A stretch of 64,000 nucleotides of DNA. It comes from Ardenticatenaceae bacterium. GTDB lineage: Bacteria; Chloroflexota; Anaerolineae; Promineifilales; Promineifilaceae. The position numbers were made by a program, and so were the translations under genes. Shown here piece after piece: positions 16,727 to 24,822 of this stretch (position 1 is its first letter; every line of letters starts with the position of its first letter). The notes under the pieces were generated by a model that saw nothing but the letters and a program-made list of their open reading frames with translations, ran no database searches and had not been told where the DNA came from. The DNA is taken from assembly GCA_020634455.1 (NCBI GenBank), contig JACKBQ010000001.1:4030001-4094000 (forward strand). The letters run 5' to 3'.

Positions 16727-18316
16727 TCAAGTCTTCAGGTTCAGCAGCCGCAGCTTTTCCCCCACCGAAATGGCAATATTGCGCATCACCCGCAACCCAA
16801 TGCGCGGATACCGATTGATCAAATTCTCGAAATCCTGATATTTGAGGGCAACCAACTGAACATCTGTAGCGGCAACGGCCGTTGCCGTATATGGCTGGCG
16901 GCTCACCAAAGAAATTTCACCCAAAAAATCCCCCGCTGTTACCTTGCCAATTGAATGCGAACTGTCTGGCGACAAAATATCCATCTCCCCATCCATCACC
17001 ATGTAAAACAGATCGCCAGTTTTGCCCGCACGCAGCACCATTTCCCCCGCTGTTTTGTGGATGACCGAGCATAAACTGGCAATCTTGGTCAGCTCCCCCT
17101 CTTCCAGCCCTTCAAAAATGGCCATGTGACGCGTCGCCTCATTCACTGAGATGCCGACACGCTTATCTTCAAAGCCTGCCCGCACCAACTCAAAAATTTC
17201 CCGGCTGGCGGGCGTTAGCTGCGCTCCATCAATGTTTAGCGGCACGTACAGCTTTGCCATTTTCAGCGTGTCCAGCCGCTCAACCTCATGGAAAACAAAC
17301 GAGGGGCAGTAGGCCACCGGCACAAAACCCAGGTTGCTCAACGTGCGCTGAATGTCTGGCCAATAGGCCGACACGGTGATTTCAATGTATTGGGCCTTGT
17401 AAATTTCCTTGGCCCAGGCGTCTAGCTCTTTGAGCAAGAACCCAGCCACATCATCCCGCAAATCAATCATCTCCAGGACCTTGATGCTGTGGCCAATGGG
17501 GTCCACCGTAAAGCCAATCGCCCCCACAATGCGCGCATCTTCGCGGGCCACCAGATAGCGTACGTTGCGTGATTCCAGCAAAAAGAGGCCGTAGCTCAGC
17601 TGCAAATTGCCAAACACATGCCGCCGCGATAATCTACCGCGCTCAATACGCAGCAGGTAGGGCAGGCCAGATTCGGTGAGCTCTTCAACCTGGAAGCCGG
17701 TGCCAATGGGGTAGCCGTCCACATCATCCACGGCGATAAGGTCGCTGCGGAAGCCCATGTTTTGCAGGGCCAATTGACCCAGTAAAAATGCTTCGGGGAT
17801 GACGCGGGGGTTGTTCAGGCGCAGTTCGCGGGCGGGGCCAAACGGTTTGGCCATCATGACCAGGCTTTCCCGGTCGTCTAGCAGCACTTTTTGGGGCAGG
17901 AAGCCAATCGGCCGTAAATCAAACTTTTCCGAGATGCGCTGGGCGTAGGGGTGGGCGGTGCGGCATTCCGTGAGGCCAAAGTGCAGCCGCCGTTCGGCAA
18001 AGGCCAGGCGGGCTTCCATGAGAGCGCTGCCGACGCCTTCGCCGCGATAGTTGGGGTCTACGGCCAAACGGCCGAATTCTCCACACAAATCGGCATAAGC
18101 CCCCACCTCAAAGTAGACCGATGCTGTACCCACCACGTTGCCACCCAGCTCGGCCAGCAAAAAGAGGTAGCTGTCCTGGTAAATGGAACGCTTGAGCCAT
18201 TCGTCGTTGTAAAACTCTTTGTACGGGTACTCTTCGCCGTAGCTGCGGTAGAACAGGTCGCGCACAGCGGGGAGATCATCTTCGGTGACGGGGCGGACGT
18301 TTATTGGGACTGCCAT
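16727..18316 (-). CDS. GNAT-GNAT-cyclic nucleotide-binding domain fusion acetyltransferase
   Basis: This 529-aa cytosolic protein appears to join three parts. Residues about 5-155 are a GNAT acetyltransferase with the acetyl-CoA loop RLAVDPNYRGEGVGSALM. Residues about 200-390 look like a second GNAT-like fold (RYLVAREDARIVGAIGFTV, then LGFVPVAY). Residues about 405-529 are a cNMP-binding domain. Mycobacterial PatA-type lysine acetyltransferases also pair these modules, but with the cNMP domain first. The phosphate cassette here reads GEISLVSRQPYTATAV: the Glu is present, but Tyr stands where the ligand-binding Arg is expected, so nucleotide binding is doubtful. ATG at 18316 has AAGGAAAAGG upstream. 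Confidence 0.8.
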   Translation of the reverse strand: MAVPINVRPVTEDDLPAVRDLFYRSYGEEYPYKEFYNDEWLKRSIYQDSYLFLLAELGGNVVGTASVYFEVGAYADLCGEFGRLAVDPNYRGEGVGSALMEARLAFAERRLHFGLTECRTAHPYAQRISEKFDLRPIGFLPQKVLLDDRESLVMMAKPFGPARELRLNNPRVIPEAFLLGQLALQNMGFRSDLIAVDDVDGYPIGTGFQVEELTESGLPYLLRIERGRLSRRHVFGNLQLSYGLFLLESRNVRYLVAREDARIVGAIGFTVDPIGHSIKVLEMIDLRDDVAGFLLKELDAWAKEIYKAQYIEITVSAYWPDIQRTLSNLGFVPVAYCPSFVFHEVERLDTLKMAKLYVPLNIDGAQLTPASREIFELVRAGFEDKRVGISVNEATRHMAIFEGLEEGELTKIASLCSVIHKTAGEMVLRAGKTGDLFYMVMDGEMDILSPDSSHSIGKVTAGDFLGEISLVSRQPYTATAVAATDVQLVALKYQDFENLINRYPRIGLRVMRNIAISVGEKLRLLNLKT

Positions 18317-18616
18317 AAACCTTTTCCTTAAATGAGGTGCATTAATGAACTGAGAATAATGAACAATGAATTTTGAAGTGGTCTCTCGTTCACCATTCTC
18401 AATGCGTTATTCACAATTCATTATTTGGGTAATGCGTGCCCATAATACGAATATTTGGGCAGAAATGGCAAGTTTTGTTGAGATTTGCCTCTTCTTGAGG
18501 GGGTGTTTATGCAACTATAACGCCGTTGTGTTAGGGTGTCTCACTATTTGGCCTGTCTGTTGGCCAGTTCCTATGTTAAAATCGCCGCTTGGCGAAAAAT
18601 TTGGAAGAGTGACTGA
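18317..18616. other. Divergent intergenic region with ATTAATGAAC/AATGAACAATG dispersed repeats
   Basis: The 300-bp gap between two divergent genes contains low-complexity text (GCATTAATGAACTGAGAATA, AATGAACAATGAATTTTG, and an inverted version ending GTTATTCACAATTCATTATT). This forms a loose inverted repeat over 18340-18435. A possible -10 TAAAAT near 18577 would serve the histidine kinase. No gene was found; the small open frame 18366-18632 is not credible. Confidence 0.45.
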
Positions 18617-20212
18617 ATGGCTCATGGTTTAGTGGATGTTCGCATCCTGCAAAGAGAATATTTGCTGGCAATTTCGCGGGCGGTAACGGCCGAATTGGAC
18701 CTGCAAGACGTGCTGCGCATTATTTTGCGGGCGGCGGTGGAGCTGGTGGCCGGCAAGGCGGGTATGATTGCCCTGCATCATCCAGAACTAGACAGCGTGC
18801 GGGTAGCGGCCGTTTACGGCATTCCCGCCCCCCTGGTAGACCATTTTGCCCCACTGCTGCGCGATATTCCGCAAGGGGATGCCACTGAGCAAGAAGCGGA
18901 GCTAACCCGTCGGCTGCAACTGGTGGCCCGCCGTTCCAATCTGGGTTTTACCCAGATGGTGCGCTTGCCAATGATGAGCGGCGGCGAGACGATTGGGCTG
19001 ATTTACGTATTTCTCTCCGGTACTCCCTACCATTTGCCCCAAGATGCGGCTTTGCTGCTGGGCAGCTTTGCCGAACAGGCAGCCATCGCCGTAAAAAATG
19101 CGCGGCTGTACGAGCAGGTGAACAAGGAAAAGCAGCGTCTGGACGCCATCATTCAGCAAAATGCAGATGGGGTGATGATTTTGGATCAGTCGCTGCGGAT
19201 TACGGTTTTTAACCGGGCGCTGAGTCGCATGGTGGGGCGCAAGCCGGAGGAGGCAATTGGTGAATCGCATGAGGCGATCTTCCAATGGCTGGCCTTGAAA
19301 ACGGAGATGGATTTGCATGACGCTTTGGCGAGTGGCTGGCCGCTGCCAGGCGCAGCGCATTTGTACGTGGAGGGGGATTTGCAACGGCCGTTCCAAGAAA
19401 ATTTAGAAACGGCCGATGGCAAACGAGTCAGTTTGGGCATTACCTACGCGCCGCTGATGGATGGGGACGGCCGTATGACTGACATCATTGCCAACGTGCG
19501 CGACCTGACCCGCTACCGCGAAGAAGAAGCCCTGCAAAAAACGTTCATCTCGGTGGTCAGCCATGAGCTAAAGACGCCAGTGTCTATCATCAAAGGGTAC
19601 GCGGGCACGCTGCGGCGGCAAGATGCCAACTGGTCGCCAGAAATTATGCAGGATTCGCTGGCTGTTATCGAGGAAGAGGCAGACAATTTGACCGATTTGA
19701 TTGACAGCCTATTGGAAGTGTCTCGCTTGCAGGCGGGTACCTTTAACCTGGAAGTGAGCGAAGATGTACAGCTGAACCGCGTGGTAGAAAATACAGCGCG
19801 AAAATTTGGCAATCAGTCAGCCAAACATACAATCACCGTACAGTTTGCCGCAGAGTTTCCGCCAATTTGGGGCGACGAGCGGCGGTTGGGGCAGGTGATG
19901 AATAATTTAATCAGCAACGCCATCAAATATTCACCAGAGGGTGGCGAGATTGTGATTCGGGGCGAGGTGCATCCGCAGCACGTTACCATTTCGGTGCGGG
20001 ATGGCGGCATTGGCATTCCGGATCATGAGCAGCACCGTATTTTTCAGAAATTTTCGCGGCTGGACAATGCCCTTAGCCGCAATACAGAAGGCACTGGGCT
20101 TGGTTTGTTCCTTTGTAAAGCAATTATTGAGGCGCATAACGGCCGTATCTGGTTCCACAAAAACCCCGATGGCCCCGGCACCACCTTCACCTTTTCCTTA
20201 CCAAGAAACTAA
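18617..20212 (+). CDS. GAF-PAS sensor histidine kinase
   Basis: The 531-aa soluble kinase has a GAF domain (about 15-160), a PAS domain (about 175-300; QNADGVMILDQSLRITVFNR), a HisKA dimerisation domain with the phospho-acceptor His in SVVSHELKTPVSIIKGY, and a HATPase_c domain with N box NNLISNAIKYSPEGG, G1 DGGIGIP and G2 GTGLGLFLCK. No transmembrane segment is seen, so it senses a cytosolic signal or works through partners. No response regulator gene is adjacent; an orphan receiver is encoded at 55741. ATG at 18617 follows GGAAGAG. Confidence 0.93.
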   Translation: MAHGLVDVRILQREYLLAISRAVTAELDLQDVLRIILRAAVELVAGKAGMIALHHPELDSVRVAAVYGIPAPLVDHFAPLLRDIPQGDATEQEAELTRRLQLVARRSNLGFTQMVRLPMMSGGETIGLIYVFLSGTPYHLPQDAALLLGSFAEQAAIAVKNARLYEQVNKEKQRLDAIIQQNADGVMILDQSLRITVFNRALSRMVGRKPEEAIGESHEAIFQWLALKTEMDLHDALASGWPLPGAAHLYVEGDLQRPFQENLETADGKRVSLGITYAPLMDGDGRMTDIIANVRDLTRYREEEALQKTFISVVSHELKTPVSIIKGYAGTLRRQDANWSPEIMQDSLAVIEEEADNLTDLIDSLLEVSRLQAGTFNLEVSEDVQLNRVVENTARKFGNQSAKHTITVQFAAEFPPIWGDERRLGQVMNNLISNAIKYSPEGGEIVIRGEVHPQHVTISVRDGGIGIPDHEQHRIFQKFSRLDNALSRNTEGTGLGLFLCKAIIEAHNGRIWFHKNPDGPGTTFTFSLPRN

Positions 20213-20304
20213 TGCCAGTAATCAGTAATCGGCAGGCCAGGTATCAGTAGGCAGTTTGCGGATAACTGAATACTGACGCTAGCCACTAAACCTTAGGAGC
20301 AATT

Positions 20305-21642
20305 ATGCACACACAAATTACGTGCCCACAGTGCGGCACGCCTTATCCGGCCGAAGTTCACCAGGTCGTGGATTCCAAACGAACACCGCAGCTAAAGCAG
20401 CGTTTGCTGAATGGCCAACTCAACGTTGCCATCTGCCCCCAATGCGGCGCGGGTGGTCAGTTAACGACCCTGATCCTGTTCCATGATCCTGATTATGAGA
20501 TGTTCATGGTGCATGTGCCGCAAGAGATGAATCTGAACCAGATGCAGCGGGAGCAGATGATTGGGCAGCTCACCAAGCAAGTGATGGACGAGATGCCACC
20601 TGAAGAGCGGCGGGCTTACATGTTCCAGCCGCAAATTATGCTGAACTGGCAAACTTTTATGGAAAAAGTGCTGGAAACGGAAGGCATTACCCCAGAGATG
20701 ATTGCCCGGCAGAAGAAACAGTCGGAGCTGTTGCAAACGATGATTCGGGCGGACAAAGATGTGCAAGATGTGCTGCTAAAAGAGCGTGCCGGTGAGATTG
20801 ATGAGACATTTTTTGCCATGTTGCAGCAGTTTGTGGATATGGCGTCCCAAATGCAAGACAACCAGCAGATGGTGAAGTTGACCAATTTACGGGCCCGATT
20901 GATGACGGAAACGGCCGTTGGCCAACGCATGGAGCAGCAGCAACTAGCCATGCACAAGCTGAGCCGCGAAGCGAAGCAGGCCGGGGGCTTGTCGCCCGCC
21001 ATGCTGGTGAAGCATGTGGTGGCCAACCAAGCGCAGCCGCACGTGGTCAACGCCCTGGTGATGGCTGGGCAAGGCGCTTTGCAGTATGAATTTTTCAGTT
21101 TGCTGACGGCCGAAATTGATAAACTGGCCAAAGGTGGCGACAAAGCGGCCGTGGAGCGGCTGACAGCGATGCGAACTGACTTGCTGGAGATTTACGAAGG
21201 GATGCAAGAGCAGTCGCACGCCATGCTGCAAGAGGCACTAGCGACGCTGGACACGATTTTGGCCGCGCCAGACAAAGAGCAGGCGCTGATGGAAAACGCC
21301 GAGATGATTGACGAGGCGTTCATGTCGGTGCTGGTGGCGCGCATGAACGAAGCGGAAGAAAAGAATGACATTGCCCAATTTCAGGCGTTGAATGAGGTGC
21401 ATGGCCTCATTTACAACCAGATGGAACGTACGCTGCCGCCGCATGTGCAGTTGCTAAACCAACTGGTGCGCTCTGAATCGCCAGAAGAGCAAATTCAGCT
21501 TCTGGATGACAATGCAGATTTTGTCTCCGATGACCTGATTCGGCTGATTGACCAGGTGATGGAGCAGGCGGGTGAGCAGGGGCAGGATGATTTGAACGGC
21601 CGTCTCCAATCCGTCAAAACGCTTATCCAGGCCAGGCTGTAA
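20305..21642 (+). CDS. CpXC zinc-ribbon domain protein with long helical C-terminal region
   Basis: The 445-aa protein begins with a CpXC domain: two CPQCG knuckles (residues 8-12 and 43-47) that probably bind zinc, plus LFHDPDYEMFMVHVP. The remaining 340 residues are charged, Met/Gln-rich and predicted helical or coiled-coil, with no other recognised domain. CpXC proteins are widespread and of unknown role. ATG at 20305 has TAGGAG upstream. It is followed by a strong palindrome-pair terminator. The 5' gap (20213-20304) carries GTAATCAGTAATCGG-type dispersed repeat. Confidence 0.75.
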   Translation: MHTQITCPQCGTPYPAEVHQVVDSKRTPQLKQRLLNGQLNVAICPQCGAGGQLTTLILFHDPDYEMFMVHVPQEMNLNQMQREQMIGQLTKQVMDEMPPEERRAYMFQPQIMLNWQTFMEKVLETEGITPEMIARQKKQSELLQTMIRADKDVQDVLLKERAGEIDETFFAMLQQFVDMASQMQDNQQMVKLTNLRARLMTETAVGQRMEQQQLAMHKLSREAKQAGGLSPAMLVKHVVANQAQPHVVNALVMAGQGALQYEFFSLLTAEIDKLAKGGDKAAVERLTAMRTDLLEIYEGMQEQSHAMLQEALATLDTILAAPDKEQALMENAEMIDEAFMSVLVARMNEAEEKNDIAQFQALNEVHGLIYNQMERTLPPHVQLLNQLVRSESPEEQIQLLDDNADFVSDDLIRLIDQVMEQAGEQGQDDLNGRLQSVKTLIQARL

Positions 21643-21673
21643 TCGGTAATTTGTAAACAGTAATCGGTTCCCG

Positions 21674-21722
21674 AACGGCCGTATTTTAGCCAAATTGTGC
21701 TAAAATACGGCCGTTATTTTTT
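21674..21722 (+). terminator. Strong terminator built from two facing ACGGCCGT palindromes
   Basis: Positions 21674-21690 (AACGGCCGTATTTTAGC) and 21699-21715 are perfect 17-bp reverse complements with an 8-nt loop, followed by ATTTTTT. It ends the CpXC gene and lies directly before the lipB ribosome-binding site. Confidence 0.9.
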
Positions 21723-21732
21723 GGGAGCAATT

Positions 21733-22476
21733 ATGGAAAAAATTGACGTAAACTGGGTGGGCTGTCTGGACTATTTGGTGGCGTGGGCGCAGCAAAAAGA
21801 GCTGGTAGCTGAACGCATCACCAACCCGGAAATGGCTGGCACGCTGCTGCTGCTGGAACATCCACACACGTACACCTTGGGGCGAAACGGCCGTTTGCAA
21901 AACCTCCTCCTCAGCGAAGACCAACTCGCCGAACGAAGCATCGCCTTCTACCAGGTAGACCGCGGGGGAGACATCACCTATCATGGCCCTGGCCAGTTGG
22001 TGGGCTACCCCATCCTCTCGCTAAAGCGCATCTACAACCAGCCCGGTTTGGGCATGGTGCAGCGCTACGTCACCGATTTGGAAGAGGTGCTTATCCGCAC
22101 GGTGGCCCAATTTGGCGTGACTGCCGAACGATTTGCCGGACACCGTGGCGTTTGGGTAGAAACCGCCAACGGACTGAACAAACTCGCCGCCATTGGCGTG
22201 CGCATCCAAAAAAATGGCATTACCAGCCACGGCTTTGCCCTGAATGTCAATCCCGATCTCAGCTATTTTAACCACATCATCCCTTGCGGCATTCACGATC
22301 ACGGTGTGGTGAGCCTGGCAGAACTGCTGCCGCAGCCCGTCACCATCGCCGATGTGCTGCCCCACCTCATCGCCGCCTTCGCCGCCGTTTTTCAAGTTCA
22401 AACCAAAAATCAAAATCCACAGATTACGCAGATTCCGCAGATTTCCCTCGGCGAACTCCGCGCTCTCCGCGGTTAA
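21733..22476 (+). CDS. lipB: Octanoyl-[ACP]:protein N-octanoyltransferase LipB
   Basis: LipB transfers octanoate from acyl-carrier protein to the lysine of E2/H proteins, the first step of lipoate assembly. The 247-aa protein has the family signatures LLEHPHTYTLGR, RGGDITYHGPGQLVGYP, the Lys in NKLAAIGVRI, and the catalytic Cys in NHIIPCGI. The enzyme core ends near residue 215. The C-terminal tail contains NPQITQIPQIS encoded by a CCACAGATTACGCAGATT dispersed repeat, so it is a recent extension. ATG at 21733 has GGGAG upstream; the frame start at 21697 lies in a terminator. lipA follows after 20 bp. Confidence 0.96.
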   Translation: MEKIDVNWVGCLDYLVAWAQQKELVAERITNPEMAGTLLLLEHPHTYTLGRNGRLQNLLLSEDQLAERSIAFYQVDRGGDITYHGPGQLVGYPILSLKRIYNQPGLGMVQRYVTDLEEVLIRTVAQFGVTAERFAGHRGVWVETANGLNKLAAIGVRIQKNGITSHGFALNVNPDLSYFNHIIPCGIHDHGVVSLAELLPQPVTIADVLPHLIAAFAAVFQVQTKNQNPQITQIPQISLGELRALRG

Positions 22477-22490
22477 ATTCTTTTCACAGG
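22407..22490. repeat. CCACAGATTACGCAGATT-type dispersed repeat spanning the lipB 3' end
   Basis: The segment AATCCACAGATTACGCAGAT is followed by TCCGCAGATTT and CTCCGCGCTCTCCGCGGTTAA. It is the inverse orientation of the repeat at 45500-45540 and related to that at 54575-54620. It supplies the last codons and stop of lipB. Confidence 0.65.
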
Positions 22491-22496
22491 AGAAAT

Positions 22497-23411
22497 ATGT
22501 CTCGCATACCAGTAGATTCCATACAAGAAGCCTCTCGGCCACAAAGACGGCCGTCCTGGATTAAAGTCCGTCAAATTCACGACACCAACGAAAATTACGA
22601 CTTCCTCAAAGGGCTCATGCGTACCCAGGAACTGCACACCGTCTGCGAAGAAGCCCGCTGCCCCAACATTGGCGAATGCTGGGGCTCTCGCACCGCTACC
22701 TTCCTCATCATGGGCGATACCTGTACCCGCAGCTGTGCCTTTTGCGACGTGAAAACGGGACGGCCGTTGCCCATGGATTGGGCCGAGCCAGAGCGCGTTG
22801 CCCAAGCCGTGCGTGCCATGAACCTCAAACACGTCGTCATCACTTCCGTCAATCGTGACGAGCGCAAAGACGGCGGCGCACCCATCTTTGCTGCCTGCGT
22901 CAACCGCATCCGCGAAGTACAGCCCGGCTGCTCGATCGAACTGCTTATCCCTGACTTCAAAGGCAGCCGCGAGGCGTTGCAAATTGTGATGGACACGCGG
23001 CCAGAAATCCTCAACCACAACGTAGAAACCGTGCGGCGCCTCTTCCGCACCATTCAGCCGCAGGACAAGTACGAATGGGCCCAGGCCACCCTGACGAATG
23101 CGAAGCAGATGGCCCCCGACCTCCTGACCAAAAGCGGCATCATGGTTGGACTGGGCGAAACATGGGAAGAGCTCCTGGTCACCATGCGAGATTTACGCAG
23201 CTGGGGTGTAGATATCCTAACCATTGGCCAATATTTGCAGCCCACCCGCAAACATTGGCCTATTGACCGCTACTACACGCCAGAAGAATTTGCCCAGCTC
23301 AAGCAAATTGGTTTGGAGATGGGCTTTCGCTGGGTAGAAAGTGGCCCTCTGGTGCGCAGCAGCTACCGCGCTCATGAGCAGGTGGAGGTATTACTAGGGA
23401 AAACGGCATAG
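22497..23411 (+). CDS. lipA: Lipoyl synthase LipA
   Basis: LipA is the radical SAM enzyme that inserts two sulfurs into protein-bound octanoyl groups. The 304-aa protein has the auxiliary [4Fe-4S] cysteines in CEEARCPNIGECWG, the radical SAM motif CTRSCAFCDV, and the C-terminal RSSYRA stretch whose Ser ligates the auxiliary cluster. ATG at 22497 is preceded by CAGGAGAA; the longer frame from 22284 overlaps lipB and is not used. lipB-lipA form an operon that should lipoylate the 2-oxoacid dehydrogenase or glycine cleavage proteins encoded elsewhere. Confidence 0.98.
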   Translation: MSRIPVDSIQEASRPQRRPSWIKVRQIHDTNENYDFLKGLMRTQELHTVCEEARCPNIGECWGSRTATFLIMGDTCTRSCAFCDVKTGRPLPMDWAEPERVAQAVRAMNLKHVVITSVNRDERKDGGAPIFAACVNRIREVQPGCSIELLIPDFKGSREALQIVMDTRPEILNHNVETVRRLFRTIQPQDKYEWAQATLTNAKQMAPDLLTKSGIMVGLGETWEELLVTMRDLRSWGVDILTIGQYLQPTRKHWPIDRYYTPEEFAQLKQIGLEMGFRWVESGPLVRSSYRAHEQVEVLLGKTA

Positions 23412-23423
23412 TAGGCATTCTTA

Positions 23424-23470
23424 GTGGCCGTTCGGAATTAGCATAGCGGTTTTGTACCGAACGGCTACTT
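23424..23470 (+). terminator. Possible hairpin terminator after lipA
   Basis: AGTGGCCGTTCGG (23424-23436) pairs with CCGAACGGCTACT (23458-23470) over 13 bp with one G-U pair and a 21-nt loop. Only TTTG follows, so intrinsic termination would be weak. Confidence 0.4.
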
Positions 23471-23549
23471 TGAGCTTGTTCACCACTTCCATATATTATT
23501 TGAGAATGGGCACTTTGTTGCTGATTGGCAAGCTGAAAGGGGAAATCGC

Positions 23550-24656
23550 ATGAGCAATCGGTGGAGTGATCCGACCCGTTACACAATCCTTATTGTTTTG
23601 TTGTTCTTGATGGCGGCATTTCTCTTTGTCATACGCTCGCTCATTGGGCCTCTCATCATTGCCGCCCTGTTGGCCTATATACTTTATCCGCTGGCAAAGC
23701 GCCTGGAAAGCCGTATGGGAGGTCGTTATACTTTAAGTGTGAGCCTGGTGTATTTTCCCTTTCTCATTATTTTGGTTGCCACACCCAGTATTGTCATTCC
23801 CGCTTTAATTCGACAATTCCAAACCCTTTCCGGTGAACTTTTTCAGGTCATCACCCAAATCGAGGTGCTTTTGGCTCGTTCTGTCACAATTTTGGGGTTC
23901 ACTTTTTCTCCTGAGGAGTTAGCTCAACTTTTAAATTTAACAACTGAATCATTTACACCTGCTGCCGAGGAGATGATTCAAGCCTTTGAAGCGACTTCTA
24001 CCAGCTTGCTTTGGCTTTTGGTTGTCTTAGTGGCTATTTACTACCTGATGCTTGACTGGCAGCGGTTGCGAAACTGGCTAATTGGCCTGATGCCTGATTC
24101 TGAACAGGCTGACCTTAACCGGCTGCTGGAAGAGATTGATCGAACCTGGCGAGCTTACATACGTGGAACCTTGCTGCTCATGTTTATGATGGGTGTTTTT
24201 TTTACTATTGTAGGGCTGGCGCTGGGGCTTCCTGGCGCAGTCGGGTTAGGCTTATTAACCGGTTTGTTAAGCATCATTCCAGAATTAGGGCCAAGTATCG
24301 CGGGGATCATTGCTGCTTTGGTTGCTCTGTTTGAAGGCTCTAATTATTTGCCGCTTTCTAATTTTTGGTTTGCGGTGCTTATTGCCAGCATTTACCTTGT
24401 GGTGATGCAGGTTAAGGCGCTGTGGTTACGGCCGTTGGTGATGGGGCGTTTTTTGCATATGAACACAGGTCTTGTCTTTGTGGCGATCATTGGCGCTGCA
24501 CTTATTTCTGGCATTTTGGCCGCTTTGATCATTTTGCCTGTGTTGATAACTGCGGGCCAGATTGGCCATTACCTCCGTAGCAAATTGCTGTACCTTGATC
24601 CATGGCCAGTTGAGGAAGAAGCTTTAGTGGAAGCGCCTAGCTCATCGGACTCTTAA
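23550..24656 (+). CDS. AI-2E family (PerM/YdiK-like) permease
   Basis: The 368-aa membrane protein has the topology of the AI-2E/PerM family: two N-terminal helices (about 12-50), a third around 62-85, a soluble amphipathic segment, then a helix near 150 and a cluster of four or five helices from 205 to 340. The conserved PGAVGLGLLTGLLSIIPELGP region lies near residue 230. Family members export small molecules or act as Na+/H+ antiporters; despite the name, autoinducer transport is not implied. AAAGGGGAAA lies before ATG 23550. Palindrome density is low here. Confidence 0.88.
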   Translation: MSNRWSDPTRYTILIVLLFLMAAFLFVIRSLIGPLIIAALLAYILYPLAKRLESRMGGRYTLSVSLVYFPFLIILVATPSIVIPALIRQFQTLSGELFQVITQIEVLLARSVTILGFTFSPEELAQLLNLTTESFTPAAEEMIQAFEATSTSLLWLLVVLVAIYYLMLDWQRLRNWLIGLMPDSEQADLNRLLEEIDRTWRAYIRGTLLLMFMMGVFFTIVGLALGLPGAVGLGLLTGLLSIIPELGPSIAGIIAALVALFEGSNYLPLSNFWFAVLIASIYLVVMQVKALWLRPLVMGRFLHMNTGLVFVAIIGAALISGILAALIILPVLITAGQIGHYLRSKLLYLDPWPVEEEALVEAPSSSDS

Positions 24657-24822
24657 CAGCCCTGAACGTGGCTTCAGGTAGTTACGCTACTCTCCTAGGT
24701 TAGCTGTCAATCGCTTGTGGGCGTTTATGGCCGTAAGCAGAACGAAATGAAGTTGTAAGGGTTATCTGCTTGGGATACCATTACCCAAGTAAACACCTGA
24801 TAATGTGAATGAAGGAATTTGT

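Noticed and set aside
18366..18632. 88-codon plus-strand frame before the histidine kinase
   Set aside because: It consists of low-complexity repeat text and overlaps the kinase start. No ribosome-binding site was found.
22284..22496. Extended start for lipA overlapping lipB
   Set aside because: The extension is a frame-shifted reading of lipB and a dispersed repeat; the ATG at 22497 has a good ribosome-binding site and the canonical N terminus.
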